This document shows, in pieces, positions 28,701-39,600 of a DNA stretch of 64,000 nucleotides. A model generated the notes under the pieces. It was given only the letters and a program-made list of their open reading frames with translations, did no database searches and was not told the origin of the DNA. This DNA is from Streptomyces sp. NBC_00162. GTDB lineage: Bacteria > Actinomycetota > Actinomycetes > Streptomycetales > Streptomycetaceae. Where the stretch lies: the NCBI RefSeq assembly GCF_024611995.1, contig NZ_CP102509.1, positions 2,666,001 to 2,730,000 on the forward strand, in the 5' to 3' direction. Both the position numbers and the translations under genes were made by a program. Position 1 is the stretch's first letter. Each line of letters starts with the position of its first letter.

Positions 28701-30604
28701 GCGAAGCTGGCCGGCTGCAGTACGTCGACCCGCTCCATGAGCTCGGGGGCGGTCTCGCCGCGCAGTACGTCGATCAGCGACCAGTCCACCCACCGCTCCA
28801 GAGCAGCCGCGCACTCCGCGATCCGCTCCGCGAACACCGGGGAGGACTCGAGCAGTTCACGCCCCATGCCGGCCCACTGCGAACCCTGACCCGGGAACAC
28901 CCACACGATCTTGCCCGGCTTGCTCGAACCAGCCGCGCTGCCGGACACCACACCGGCCGCGCTCTCGCCGCGTGCCAGCGCCTGCAGCCCGGCCAGCGCC
29001 TCCTCGTTCGAACCCGCGACCACCACCGCGCGCTCGCCCAGCAGCGCACGGTCCGATACGAGCGCCCCGGCCACCTCCGCCGGCGACACCCCATCGGCGC
29101 CCTCGACGAATGCCACGAGCCGCTTCGCCTGACCGGCCAGGGAACCGGCGCTCCGCGCCGACACCACCAACGGCACCACACCCGCAGGAGCCGACTCCGC
29201 CGAGGCGGACTCCGCCTCCTCGGCGGGCGCCTCCTCCAGGATCAGGTGCGCGTTCGTGCCGCTGACTCCGAACGCGGAGACACCAGCGCGACGCGGACGG
29301 CCGTTCTGCGGCCATTCCCGCGACTCGGTCAGCAGTTCCACCGCGCCCGCGGACCAGTCCACCTGCGGGGTGGGCGCGTCCACGTGCAGGGTCGCCGGGA
29401 GCACCCCGTGCCGCAGCGCCTGCACCATCTTGATCACACCGGCCACACCCGCAGCTGCCTGCGTGTGACCGATGTTCGACTTCAGCGAGCCCAGCCACAA
29501 CGGCTGCTCCGGCTCCCGGTCCCGCCCGTACGTGGCCAGCAGCGCCTGCGCCTCGATGGGGTCACCCAGGGTGGTGCCGGTTCCGTGGGCCTCCACCACG
29601 TCCACGTCGGACGGGGAAAGCCCGGCACCGGTCAGCGCCTTGCGGATGACCCGCTGCTGCGAGGGACCGTTCGGCGCGGTCAGGCCGTTGGAAGCACCGT
29701 CCTGGTTGACCGCGCTGCCACGCAGCACCGCCAGCACCCGGTGCCCGCGCTCACGCGCCACCGACAGCCGCTCCAGCACGACCACACCGACGCCCTCGGC
29801 CCAGCCCGTGCCGTCAGCCGCCGCGGAGAACGCCTTGCACCGGCCGTCAGCGGCCAGGCCCCGCTGCCGCGAGAACTCCACGAAGGCGCCGGGCGTCGCC
29901 ATGACCGTCGCGCCGCCGGCGAGCGCCATCGAGCACTCGCCCTGGCGCAGCGCCTGCGCGGCCAGGTGCATCGCGACCAGCGAGGACGAACACGCCGTGT
30001 CGACCGTGACCGCCGGGCCCTCGAGGCCGAGCACGTACGACACCCGGCCCGAGGCCACGCTCGACAGCGTGCCCGTGACCCCGAAGCCCTCGGCCTCCGG
30101 CGCGTCCGAACCGGCCCCGTAGCCCTGCGTGGACGTCCCGGAGAACACCCCGACATCGGTGCCCTTCAGCGAGACCGGGTTGATACCGGCGGCCTCCAGC
30201 GCCTCCCAGGAGGTCTCCAGCAGCAACCGCTGCTGGGGGTCCATCGCCAGCGCCTCACGCGGCGAGATCCCGAAGAACCCCGCGTCGAACTGCGGAGCCT
30301 CATGGAGGAATCCGCCCATGCTGGTGTACGAGGTACCCGCGTGGTCGGGATCCGGGTCGAAAAGACCCTCCAGGTCCCAGCCTCGGTCGTCGGGGAAGGA
30401 CGACATCGCGTCCCGGCCCTCGGACACCAAGCCCCACAAGTCCTCCGGCCCCGCCACGCCACCCGGCAAACGGCACGCCATCCCCACGATCGCTATCGGC
30501 TCGCGGGAAGCGCCGACGAGTTGCCGGTTCTGCTTCTTCAGCGAACCGACTTCTTCCAGCGACTTCCTCAGCGCCTCGACGACCTTTTCATACGACGCAC
30601 TCAC
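19775..30604 (-). CDS. rifC-like: Type I modular PKS, extension modules 6 and 7
   Basis: 3609 residues starting with GTG at 30604. The coiled N-terminal docking helix is VVEALRKSLEEVGSLKKQN. Module 6: KS near 36, AT near 654 (methylmalonyl type, GHSQGE/YASH), DH near 971 (HAIGGVVLLP), KR near 1416 with an intact VTGATGALG and Ser-Tyr-Asn, ACP near 1724. Module 7: KS near 1791, AT near 2408 (methylmalonyl type), DH near 2719 (HAIGGVVLLP), KR near 3166, ACP near 3483. KR7 keeps Tyr and Asn but has the one-residue-short motif VSGAGSLG, and where B-type KRs have LDD it reads FDA. The C-terminal docking segment ends DLFAIFDRLD. In rifamycin the equivalent modules lie on RifB and RifC, so the subunit split differs. 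A 36-bp gap separates it from the upstream PKS gene; a large hairpin lies just beyond its stop. Confidence 0.94.
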   Translation of the reverse strand: MSASYEKVVEALRKSLEEVGSLKKQNRQLVGASREPIAIVGMACRLPGGVAGPEDLWGLVSEGRDAMSSFPDDRGWDLEGLFDPDPDHAGTSYTSMGGFLHEAPQFDAGFFGISPREALAMDPQQRLLLETSWEALEAAGINPVSLKGTDVGVFSGTSTQGYGAGSDAPEAEGFGVTGTLSSVASGRVSYVLGLEGPAVTVDTACSSSLVAMHLAAQALRQGECSMALAGGATVMATPGAFVEFSRQRGLAADGRCKAFSAAADGTGWAEGVGVVVLERLSVARERGHRVLAVLRGSAVNQDGASNGLTAPNGPSQQRVIRKALTGAGLSPSDVDVVEAHGTGTTLGDPIEAQALLATYGRDREPEQPLWLGSLKSNIGHTQAAAGVAGVIKMVQALRHGVLPATLHVDAPTPQVDWSAGAVELLTESREWPQNGRPRRAGVSAFGVSGTNAHLILEEAPAEEAESASAESAPAGVVPLVVSARSAGSLAGQAKRLVAFVEGADGVSPAEVAGALVSDRALLGERAVVVAGSNEEALAGLQALARGESAAGVVSGSAAGSSKPGKIVWVFPGQGSQWAGMGRELLESSPVFAERIAECAAALERWVDWSLIDVLRGETAPELMERVDVLQPASFAVMVGLAAVWESVGIKADAVLGHSQGEIAAACVAGALSLQDAARVVALRSQAIAKDLAGRGGMASVALSEDEAVARIQPWADRVEVAAVNGPSSVVVAGDAQALDEALEALSAEGVRVRRVAVDYASHTRHVEDIRDALAETLAEVSALAPKVPFYSTVTGTWVEEADVLDGEYWYRNLRGQVGFGPAVVKLLEQGHGVFVEVSAHPVLVQPITETVDNTETGTNVVVTGSLRREDGGLRRLLASMAELFVRGIALDWSGVLPQTPSSRRVELPTYAFDHQHYWLQPGESATDAASLGQATADHPLLGAVVRLPQSDGLVFTSRLSLRTHPWLADHAIGGVVLLPGTGLLELAVRAGDEAGCGVLEELVIEAPLVVPEHGGVRIQVAVGGPGVNGSRTVEVYSQREDAVDEGGAETWTRHATGMLAAAPATGTGQAFDFAAWPPAGAQPVEVGDFYADLEERGFGYGPAFQGLRAVWRRGEEVFAEVALPEEQRKEADKFGLHPALLDAALQAGTFASAAGTEGEEPGEAVLAFAWNGLELHAVGASALRVRVAPVGPDALSVEAADETGGLVVTLDSVVSRAVSAEQLETAADAAVADSLFGVEWTELSPAEVTEPSPWWMPVATADDVADLAESAGAPAVVVLEAVGGDGEDAVLALSSRVLEILQTWLDGAGLEESQLVVVTRGAVPAGADGAVSDPAGSAVWGLVRAAQAENPDRIVLIDADPAAEGDVEPVLGAVLASGEPQVAVRGTALSVPRLVRAGGEVPDAPAVFGPEGTVLVTGATGALGALVARHLVTRHGVRSLVLASRRGADAEGAQDLVAELTEQGAAVSLVACDVSDRDQVEALLASVPAEHRLTGVVHTAGVFDDGVIGALTPERLAGVFAPKVDAVRHLDELTRDLDLDAFVVYSSVAGVFGGGAQGNYAAANAFLDGLMSRRRAAGLPGLSLAWGLWERTLGMAANLSSVDQARASRSGVLEITADEGLDLFDAGLHAGRALLVPIKLDLRTLRAQAGAGGGVPHLLRGLVRAGRQVARAVAATDGGLAGRLAGLTGAEQETLLLDVVRAQAAVVLGHAGPEGVRAEMAFKDVGFDSLTSVELRNRLREATGLKLPATLVFDYPTPLALSRYLREEFGDVAPAPAARAAVVADAGEPLAIVGMACRLPGGVTGPEDLWRLVSEGRDAVSSFPDDRGWDLEGLFDSDPDSAGTSYTSKGGFLHDAGQFDAGFFGISPREALAMDPQQRLLLETSWEALEGAGIDPVSLKGTDVGVFSGVSGQGYGVGADAPELEGFAVTGSVSSVASGRVSYVLGLEGPAVTVDTACSSSLVAMHLAAQALRQGECSMALAGGAMVMASPGGFTAFSRQRGLATDGRCKAYADGADGTVLSEGVGVVLLERLSVARERGHRVLAVLRGSAVNQDGASNGLTAPNGPSQQRVIRRALDSAGLSPSDVDVVEGHGTGTALGDPIEAQALLATYGRDRDAERPLWLGSLKSNIGHSQAAAGVAGVIKMVQALRHGVMPPTLHVEEPTTQVDWSEGAIELLTEAREWPQNGHPRRAGVSSFGISGTNAHLILEEAPAEPADRVSEEQAPAGVLPLVVSARSAGSLAGQAGRLAAFVEGADGVSLADVAGALVSDRTAFGERAVILADSAEEALPGLRALAQGENAPGVVIGSAGTGAPGKVVWVFPGQGSQWAGMGRELLESSPVFAERIAECAAALDPWVDWSLLAVLRGQTAPELMERVDVLQPASFAVMVGLAAVWSSVGVEPDAVLGHSQGEIAAACVAGALSLQDAARVVALRSQAIAKDLAGRGGMASVALSEDEAVTRIQPWADRVEVAAVNGPSSVVIAGDAEALDEALEALSGEGVRVRRVAVDYASHTRHVEDIREKLAEALAGVIALAPKVPFYSTVTGTWVEDSDVLDGEYWYRNLRGQVGFGPAVAGLLEQGHGVFVEVSAHPVLVQPISETVDDRHADVVVTGSLRREDGGLRRLLASMAELFVRGVAVDWNGVLPQTAESRRVELPTYAFDHQHYWLQPGESATDAASLGLSGADHPLLGAVVRLPQSDGLVFTSRLSLRTHSWLADHAIGGVVLLPGTGLLELAVRAGDEAGCGVLEELVIEAPLVVPEHGGVRIQVAVGGPGANGSRTVEVYSQREDAVSEGGADVWTRHATGTLSAAAHAGGTGFDFAAWPPAGAQPVESGNLYTDLAESGFGYGPAFQGVRAVWRRGDEVFAEVVLPEELRKEAGKFGLHPALLDAALQAGTFGAAAGAAEDESREPVLAFAWNGLVLHAAGASALRVRVAPCGPDALSVEAADATGALVVTMDSLVSRPVSVEQLDAAAADDSRSYMFGVEWTELSPAEGLEPSPWWVPVASADDVAALADDAASGLGVPAAAVLDAVGGDGEDAVLALSSRVLEVVQAWLAGTGLEESRLVVLTRGAVPAGDGTVTDPAGSAVWGLVRAAQSENPDRIVLLDTDPAADGNVELVLGAVLASGEPQVAVRGTALSVPRLVRAGDEVADGPAVFGPEGTVLVSGAGSLGALAARHLVTRQGVRHLMLASRKGPDADGVADLVAELTEQGATVSVVACDVSDRDQVEALLASVPAEHRLTGVVHTAGVFDAGVIGALTPERLAKVYAPKVNAVQHLDELTRGMDLDAFIVYSSASSVFMGAGSGGYAAANAFLDGLMAHRRGAGLPGLSLAWGPWDTATNLGDTIDDLTKAQMSRREGRGGITALKPAEGMELFGAAVGSGQALLVPVKLDLKGARADAAASGGVPYLLRGLVRVGRQQAQAAAATGEERRSLSDRLAGLGAAEQEALLLDLVRAQVAVVLGHSDPGSVRAEMAFKDAGFDSLTSVELRNRVREVTGLKLPATLVFDYPTPLTLARHLREECGVEEASAADPVLAGLAGLETAIESAASDEEARERITVRLRELLKAAEAAGGPDGAAGTADTSDEDLDSASDEDLFAIFDRLD

Positions 30605-30640
30605 TTAACTGCCCCAATCATTTAGCGGTTCCGAAGGATT

Positions 30641-33600
30641 TCAGTCGCCGAGCGCCATTTGAACGAGATCATCGACGCCCAGCTCGGCGATCGCCCTTTC
30701 CTCATCGGCCTCGTCGTTCGAGCCGATTTCCGGGTCACCATCGCCGAGGGCGACCAGCCTGACCAGGGCATCCATCAATCCAGCTTCCCGGAACCGGGCC
30801 AGCGGGAGGGATACGAGCGCGTTCCGCAGTCGTTCCTCGTCCACTTCCGAGTCAATCGCGTCGCTATCCGGGAGCAATTCGTGGTGCAGGTGTCGAGCGA
30901 GGGCCAGCGGAGTCGGATAGTCGAAGATCAGCGTGGCCGGAAGCTTCAGACCGGTCGACTCACACAGCCCATTGCGCAATGCCACGGACGTGAGCGAGTC
31001 GAATCCCGCTTCCTTGAACGCCATCTCCGCCTGCACGCCCTCCGGTCCTGCGTGCCCCAGCACGACCGCGGCCTGGGCACGGACCAGATCGAGGAGCAGC
31101 ACCTCCTGCTCCGCCGCGGTCAGCCCGGCCAGGCGACGGAGCAGCCCGCCGTCCGTGGCGGATGCCGACCGCGCCAGCTGCCGGCCCGCCCGTACCAGGC
31201 CGCGCAGCAGATGCGGGACTTCCCCGCCGGCCGCTGCCTGGGTGCGCAGCGTCCGCAGGTCCAGCTTGACCGGCACCAGCAGCGCCTGCCCGGACCCGGT
31301 GGCGGCATCGAAGAGCTCCATGCCCTCCGCAGCCGCCAGCCGCAGGCCCCCCATGCCGGCGGTCTGCTGCCACTGGCCCCAGGCCAGCGACAGACCCGGC
31401 AGGCCTGCCGCCCGGCGGCCGGCCATCAGCCCGTCGAGGTAGGCGTTCGCCGCCGCGTGGTTGCCCTGTCCGGCCGACCCCATGAGCGAGGCAGCGGACG
31501 AGAACACCACGAAGGCGTCGAGGTCCAGGCCTCGGGTCAGCGCATCGAGGTGCTGCACCGCGTTCACCTTCGGCGCGAATGCCGTCTCCAGCTGTTCCGG
31601 GGTCAGCGCCGTGATCACGGCGTCATCCAGCACACCGGCGGTGTGCACGACGCCGGTCAGGGGGTGCTCGGCCGGGACCGAGGCCAGCAAGGCCTCGACC
31701 TGGTCGCGGTCGGACACGTCACAGGACGCCACCGACACGACCGCACCCTGCTCGGTGAGCTCGGCGAGCAGCTCCGCAGCACCCTCGGCATCGGGGCCCT
31801 TCCGGCTGGCCAGCACCAGACTCCGTACGCCGTGCCGGGTGACCAGGTGACGGGCCACCACAGCGCCCAACGCCCCGGTACCACCCGTGACCAGGACCGT
31901 GCCTTCCGGCCCGAACACCGCAGGAGCGTCCGGGACTTCGCCGCCGGCCCGGACGAGCCGGGGGACGGAGAGGGCCGTTCCGCGCACCGCGACCTGAGGC
32001 TCGCCGCTGGCCAGCACCGAACTCAGAACGAGCTCGAGACTGCCTTCGGCGGCGGGATCGGTGTCGATCAGGACGATCCGGTCGGGGTTTTCGACCTGAG
32101 TGGCACGCACCAGACCCCATACCGCCGATCCGGCCGGATCGGTCACCGCGCCGTCGGCGCCGACGGGAACCGCGCCACGCGTCGCGACGACCAGCCGCGA
32201 CTCCTCCAGCCCGGTCCCGGCCAGCCACGCCTGCACGACCTCCAGCACCCGGGAGGACAGGGCCAGGGCCGCGTCCTCGCCGTCGCCGCCGACCGCGTCC
32301 AGCAGTGCCACCGCCGGTACCTCGTCGCTGTCGGCCAGGGCCGTCACATCACCGGCGTTGGCCACCGGCACCCACCACGGAGAGGGCTCCGCCACGTCAG
32401 CCGGGGACAGCTCGGTCCACTCCACCCCGTACAACGAGTTGGCGACCGCCGTGTCCGCCGCCGTCTCCAACTGGCCGACGGTCACCGGACGGGACACCAC
32501 CGAGTCCAGCGTCACCACGAGGCCGCCGGTCTCGTCGGCAGCCTCGACCGACAGCGCGTCCGGGCCGACCGGGGCCAGCCGTACGCGCAGTGCCGAGGCA
32601 CCCACGGCGTGCAGCACCAGCCCGTTCCAGTCCAGCGGCTGCCGCACCGCACCGGATTCCTCCGCCGCGCCGTCGACCATCCCGGCCTGCAGGGCAGCGT
32701 CCAGCAGCGCCGGGTGGATACCGAACTTCTCGGCCTCCTTGCGCTGTTCCTCGGGCAGGGCGACCTCGGCGAAGAGTTCCTCGCCACGGCGCCAGACCGC
32801 CCGCACTCCCTGGAACGCCGGACCGTAGCCGAGACCGCGCTCGACCAGGTCGGAGTAGAGACCCCCGACCTCGACCGGCTGCGCGCCGGCCGGCGGCCAG
32901 GCGGCGAAGCCGAACCCGGTGCCGCCCGCAGGGGCCGAGGCCGACAGCACACCTGTGGCGTGCCGCGTCCACATGTCCGCGCCGGCAGCGTCCTCGCGCA
33001 GCGAGTACACCTGCACGGTCCGCGAGCCGTTCTCACCCGGTCCGCCCACCGCGACCTGGACGCGTACGCCGCCGTGCTCGGGCACGATCAGCGGCGTCTC
33101 GATCATCAGCTCTTCCAGGACCCCGCACCCGGCCTCGTCGCCTGCCCGCACGGCCAGTTCCACCAGTCCGGTGCCCGGGACGAGCACCGTGCCGCCGACC
33201 GTGTGATCGGCCAGCCAGGGGTGCGTGCGCTGCGACAGCCTGGAGGTGAAGACCAGCCCGTCGGACTGCGGCAGCTGCACCACAGCGCCCAGCAGCGGGT
33301 GATCGGCCGTCATTTGACCCAGCGACGCCGCGTCGGTGGCCGACTCGGCCAACTGGAGCCAGTAGTGCTGGTGGTCGAAGGCGTAGGTCGGCAGGTCGAC
33401 TCGTCGGGATGCCGGCGTCTGCGGCAGTACGCCGTTCCAGTCGAGGGCGATGCCCCGGACGAACAGCTCGGCCATCGAGGCGAGCAGGCGGCGCAGACCG
33501 CCGTCCTCACGCCGCAGCGAACCGGTCACCACGACATCGGTCTCCGTGGTGTCCACGGTCTCGGTGATCGGCTGGACCAGCACCGGGTGGGCGCTGACCT

Positions 33601-36600
33601 CCACGAACACCCCGTGGCCCTGGCCCAGCAGGTCGGCCACGGCCGGGCCGAAGCCCACCTGGCCCCGCAGGTTCTGGTACCAGTACCCGCCGTCCAGCAC
33701 CCCGGCGTCCGAAACCCAACCACCCGTGACGGTGGAGTAGAACGGCACCTTCGGCGCCTGCGCGCTGATCCCGGCGAGGGTCTGGGCGAGCGCGTCGCGG
33801 ATGTCCTCGACGTGCCGGGTGTGCGAGGCGTAGTCCACCGCGACCCGACGCACGCGGACACCCTCGGCGGACAGGGCCTCCAGGGCCTCGTCCAGCGCCT
33901 GCGCGTCACCGGCGATCACCACCGACGACGGCCCGTTGACGGCAGCGACCTCCACACGGTCCGCCCACGGCTGGATCCGCGCGACGGCCTCGTCCTCGGA
34001 CAGGGCGACCGAAGCCATACCGCCACGGCCTGCCAGGTCCTTGGCGATGGCCTGGCTCCGCAGTGCCACGACGCGCGCCGCGTCCTGCAGCGAGAGAGCA
34101 CCCGCCACACAAGCGGCCGCGATCTCACCCTGGGAGTGGCCCAGCACCGCATCGGGCTTCACGCCCACGGACGACCACACGGCCGCCAGGCCGACCATCA
34201 CCGCGAAGCTCGCCGGCTGGAGGACGTCGACCCGCTCCATGAGCTCGGGGTCCGTGTCGCCGCGCAGCACATCCAGCAGCGACCAGTCCACGAACGGATC
34301 CAGGGCAGCCGCGCACTCCGCGATCCGCTCGGCGAACACCGGGGAAGCGTCGAGCAGTTCACGGCCCATGCCGGCCCACTGCGAACCCTGACCCGGGAAC
34401 ACCCACACGACCTTGCCCGGCGCACCCGAACCGGCACTGCCGGACACCACACCCGGCGCGTTCTCTCCCTGCGCCAGCGCCTTCAGTCCTGCCAGCGCCT
34501 CGTCGCCCGATTCGGCCACGACCACCGCACGCTCGCCGAAGACCCCGCGGTCCGACACCAGCGCCCCGGCCACAGCCGCCGGCGACACCCCGTCGGCGCC
34601 CTTGAGGAACGCCGCGAGCCGCTCGGCCTGACCGGCCAGAGAAGCGGTGCTCCGCGCCGACACCACCAGCGGTACGACACCCGCAGGCGCCTGCTCTTCG
34701 GAGCCGGGCTCCGCCGCCTGCGGCGGTGCCTCTTCCAGGATCAGGTGTGCGTTGGTACCGCTGATGCCGAACGAGGAGACGCCGACCCGGCGCGGATGGC
34801 CGTTGCGCGACCACTCGCGGGCCTCGGTCAGCAGCTCGATGGCTCCCTCGGACCAGTCCACCTTCTTCGAGGGCTCGTCCGCATGCAGGGTGGCGGGCAT
34901 CACGCCGTGGCGCAGCGCCTGCACCATCTTGATGACACCGGCCACGCCCGCGGCGGCCTGTGTGTGACCGATGTTCGACTTCAGGGAGCCGAGCCACAGC
35001 GGTTGCTCCGGGTTCCGGTCCCGTCCGTAGGTCGCGAGCAGTGCCTGCGCCTCGATCGGGTCACCCAGGGCCGTACCGGTTCCGTGACCCTCCACCACGT
35101 CCACGTCGGACGGGGAAAGCCCGGCGCTGTCCAGGGCCCTGCGGATCACCCGCTGCTGCGAGGGACCGTTCGGCGCCGTCAGACCGTTCGACGCACCGTC
35201 CTGGTTGACGGCGCTGCCGCGCAGCACCGCCAGCACCCGGTGCCCGCGCTCACGCGCCACCGACAACCGCTCCAGCACCACGAGGGCGACACCCTCGGAC
35301 AGCACCGTGCCGTCCGCGCCGTCCCCGTACGCCTTGCACCGCCCGTCGGATGCCAGGCCGCGCTGCCGCGACATGCCGAGGACTCCGATCGGCGAGCCCA
35401 TCACGGCGACACCGCCGGCGAGCGCCATGGAGCACTCGCCCTGGCGCAGCGCCTGCGCGGCCAGGTGCATCGCCACCAGCGACGAGGAGCACGCCGTGTC
35501 CACCGTCACCGCCGGACCCTCGAAACCGAAGGTGTACGACACGCGACCCGAGGCCACGCTTCCCGCCGTGGCGGTCGTGACGAAGCCTTCGAGCTCCGCG
35601 GGCACGTTGGTGAGGGACTCGACGTAGTCGTGAATGGAGACGCCGGAGAAGACGCCGATGTTGCTGCCCTGTGCCGCGGCCGGGTCGATGCCCGCGCGTT
35701 CCAGCGCCTCCCAGGAGGCCTCCAGCAGCAACCGCTGCTGGGGGTCCATCGCCAGCGCCTCGTTCGGCGAGATGCCGAAGAATCCCGCGTCGAACTGCGC
35801 GGCCTCGTGGAGGAATCCGCCCGTGCTCGTGTACGAGGTGCCCGCGCTGTCCGGGTTCGGGTCGTAGAGGCCCTCCAGGTCCCAGCCACGGTCGTCCGGG
35901 AAGGAGGACATGCCCTCGCGGCGCTCCTGCAGCAACTGCCACAGATCCTCGGGACCCGCGACACCGCCCGGCAGGCGGCACGCCATCCCGACGATCGCTA
36001 TCGGCTCGTCGGGATCCGCGACGACGGCCACCGCGGTGGCGGGGGCGGTGCCGTCCGCCGCGTCACCGAGCTCCTCGCGCAGGTGACGGGCGAGGACCAC
36101 CGGGGTGGGGTAGTCGAAGATCAGCGTGGCCGGCAGTTTCACGCCGGTCGCCGCGCTCAGCCGGTTCCGCAGCTCGACCGCGGTCAGCGAGTCGAACCCG
36201 ATGTCGCTGAATCCACGGGTGCCCTGAGCCAGTTCGGGGCCGCTGAATCCGAGTACGGCGCTCGCCTCGTCCTGGACGATGGTCAGCAGGATGCTCTCCT
36301 GCTCGGCCTGGGGCAGCCCCGCGAGTCGGCGGACCAGTCCGCTGCTGTCGCCGGAAGCCGCCCGCGCCAGGCGTCGGCCCGCGCGTACCAGGCCGCGCAG
36401 CAGGTGCGGGACTCCCCCGCCGGCCGCTGCCTGGCTTCGCATGATCTTCAGGTCCAGCTTGATCGGGACCAGCAGCGCCTGGCCGGCGTGCAGGCCGACG
36501 TCGAAGATGTCCAGGCCCTCGGCCGGCGTTATCGCCAGCACGCCACCGCGGCTCATACGGGCCTGGTCGACGGCGCTGAGGTGAGCGGTCAATCCGTTGG

Positions 36601-39600
36601 CCTGCTCCCACAGACCCCAGGCCAGCGACAGACCCGGCAGGCCTGCCGCCCGGCGGCCGGCCATCAGCCCGTCGAGGTAGGCGTTCGCCGCCGCGTAGTT
36701 GCCCTGTCCGGCCGACCCCATGAGCGAGGCAGCGGACGAGAACACCACGAAGGCGTCGAGGTCCAGGCCTCGGGTCAGCGCATCAAGGTGGCGCACCGCA
36801 TCCACCTTCGGCGCGAACACACCGGCCAGCCGCTCCGGGGTCAGCGCCGCGATCACGCCATCGTCCAGGACGCCGGCCATGTGCACGACACCGGTCAGGG
36901 GGTGCTCGGCCGGTACCGAGGCCAGCAGGGACTCGACCTGGGCCCGGTCGGACACGTCACAGGACGCCACCGACACGACCGCACCCTGCTCGGTGAGCTC
37001 GGCGACCAGTTCCGCCACGCCCTCCGCGTCCGTACCCCGACGGCTCGCGAGCACGAGGTGCCGCACGCCGTGCCGGGTGACCAGGTGACGGGCCACCAGA
37101 GCGCCCAGGGCGCCGGTGCCACCGGTGACCAGGACGGTCCCTTCGGTCGCGAACACCGCGGGGGCGTCCGGGACGTCACCGCCGGCCCGGACGAGCCGGG
37201 GGACGGAGAGGGCCGCTGCGCGCACCGCGACCTGCGGCTCGCCACTGGCCAGCACCGGACCCAGGACCGTACGCAGGACGGATTCCGCTCCGTCGCCGGA
37301 GGCCGGGTCGGTGTCGATCAGGATGATGCGGTCGGGGTTCTCGGCCTGGGCTGCACGCACCAGACCCCATACCGCCGCTCCGGCCGGGTCGCTCACCGTG
37401 CCGTCACCGGCAGGCACCGCGCCGCGGGTCAGGACGACCAGCCGCGACTCCTCCAGCCCCGTCCCGGCCAGCCACGCCTGTACGACCTCCAGCACCCGGG
37501 AGGTCAACGCCAGTGCCGCGTCCTCGCTGTCAGCGCCGGCCACGGCCTGCAGGACCGCCACCGCCGGGACTCCCGCGCTCCCGGCCAGAGCCACGACGTC
37601 GTCGGCGGCGGACACCGGCGCCCACGACGGCGAAGCCTCCGCGCCCTGAGCCGAGGGCAGCTCGGTCCACTCCACCCCGAAGAGCGTGTCGCGGCTCTCG
37701 TCGCCTGCCGCGGCGCCCAGCTGGTCGGTGGACACCTCACGGGACACCAGCGAGTCCATCGTCAGGACCATGTCGCCGGTCTCGTCGGAGGCCTGGAACG
37801 ACAGCGCGTCCGGGCCGCTCGGCGCGATCCGCACCCGCAGTGCCGAGGCACCCACGGCGTGCAGCACCAGCCCGTTCCAGGCGAACGGCAGCACCTGGCG
37901 GTCGTCGTCCGGATTGGCGAAGGCGTTCGTGTGGAGGGCGGCGTCCAGCAGCGCCGGGTGCATGCCGAACTTGCCGGCGTCCTCCCGCTGTTCCTCGGGC
38001 AGGACGGCCTCGGCGAAGACCTCGTCACCGCGCCGCCACACCGCCCGCAGGCCCTGGAACGCCGGACCGTACGCGTAGCCGCGCTCGAGCAGGTCGGTGT
38101 AGAAGTTCCCGACCTCGACGGGCTCCGCACCGGCCGGCGGCCACGCGGCGAAGTCGAATCCCTGTGCCGTTGTGCGTGTCGCCGAAGGCTCCGCCAGGAG
38201 TCCGGTGGCGTGCCGCGTCCATTCGCTCGCGCCACCCTCGCCGGCGGCGTCCTCGCGCTGGGAGTACACGTCCACCGTGCGCGTGCCGGTCGGGTTCGGT
38301 CCGCCGACCGCGACCTGCAACCGCACTCCGCCGTGCTCGGGCAGCACCAGGGGTGCCTCGATCACGAGTTCTTCCAGGACTCCGTAGCCGAACTCGTCGC
38401 CGGCCCGGACCGCGAGGTCGACGTACATCGTGCCGGGGATGATCACCACGCCGCCGATGGCGTGACCGGCCAGCCAGGGGTGCGTGCGCAGCGACAGCCG
38501 CGAGGTGAAGACCAGGCCGTCGGACTGCGGCAGCTGCACCACCGCGCCCAGCAGCGGGTGATCGGCCCCGGTCAGCCCCAGCGACGCCGCGTCCGTGGCC
38601 GAGCCGGCCATCTGGATCCAGTAGTGCTGGTGGTCGAAGGCGTAGGTCGGCAGGTCCACGCGCCGGAAGGCCGCTCCACCGGGCAGAACCTCGGCCCAGT
38701 CCAGGGCCACACCGCGGACGAACAGCTCGGCCATCGAGGCCAGCAGCCGTCGCAGGCCGCCGTCCTGACGGCGCAGGGACCCGGTCACCACCACACCGGT
38801 GCCGGTGTCGGCCTTGTCGACGGTCTCGGTGATCGGCTGGACCAGCACCGGGTGGGCACTGACCTCGACGAACACCCCGTGACCCTGCTCGAGCAGCGCG
38901 GCCACCGCCGGGCCGAAGCCCACCTGTGCCCGCAGGTTCCGGTACCAGTACCCGCCGTCGAGGACGTCGGCGTCCTCGACCCACGTGCCGGTGACGGTGG
39001 AGTAGAACGGCACCGTCGGGGCCTGCGCGCCGACCCCGGCCAGCGCCTCGGCGAGCGCGTCGCGGATGTCCTCGACGTGCCGGGTGTGCGAGGCGTAGTC
39101 CACCGCGACCCGACGCACCCGGACACCCTGGTCCTCCAGCGCGTCCAGCGCCTCGTCCAGCGCCTCGGCGTCACCGGCGATCACCACGGAGGACGGGCCG
39201 TTGACCGCCGCGACCTCGACCCGGTCCGCCCAGCGCTCCAGACGCGCGACGGCCTCTTCCTCGGTCAGCGCGACCGAAGCCATACCTCCACGGCCTGCCA
39301 GGTCCTTGGCGATGGCCTGGCTCCGCAGCGCCACCACGCGCGCCGCGTCCTCCAGCGAGAGCGCACCCGCCACACAGGCGGCCGCGATCTCACCCTGGGA
39401 GTGGCCGAGCACCGCGTCGGGCTCGACGCCCACGGAGGCCCACACCGCGGCCAGACCGACCATCACCGCGAAGCTCGCCGGCTGCAGGACGTCGACCCGG
39501 TCGAGGAGCTCGGGTTCGGCGTCGCCGCGCAGTACGTCGATCAGCGACCAGTCCACCCACCGCTCCAGAGCAGCCGCACACTCCGCGATCCGCCCGGCGA

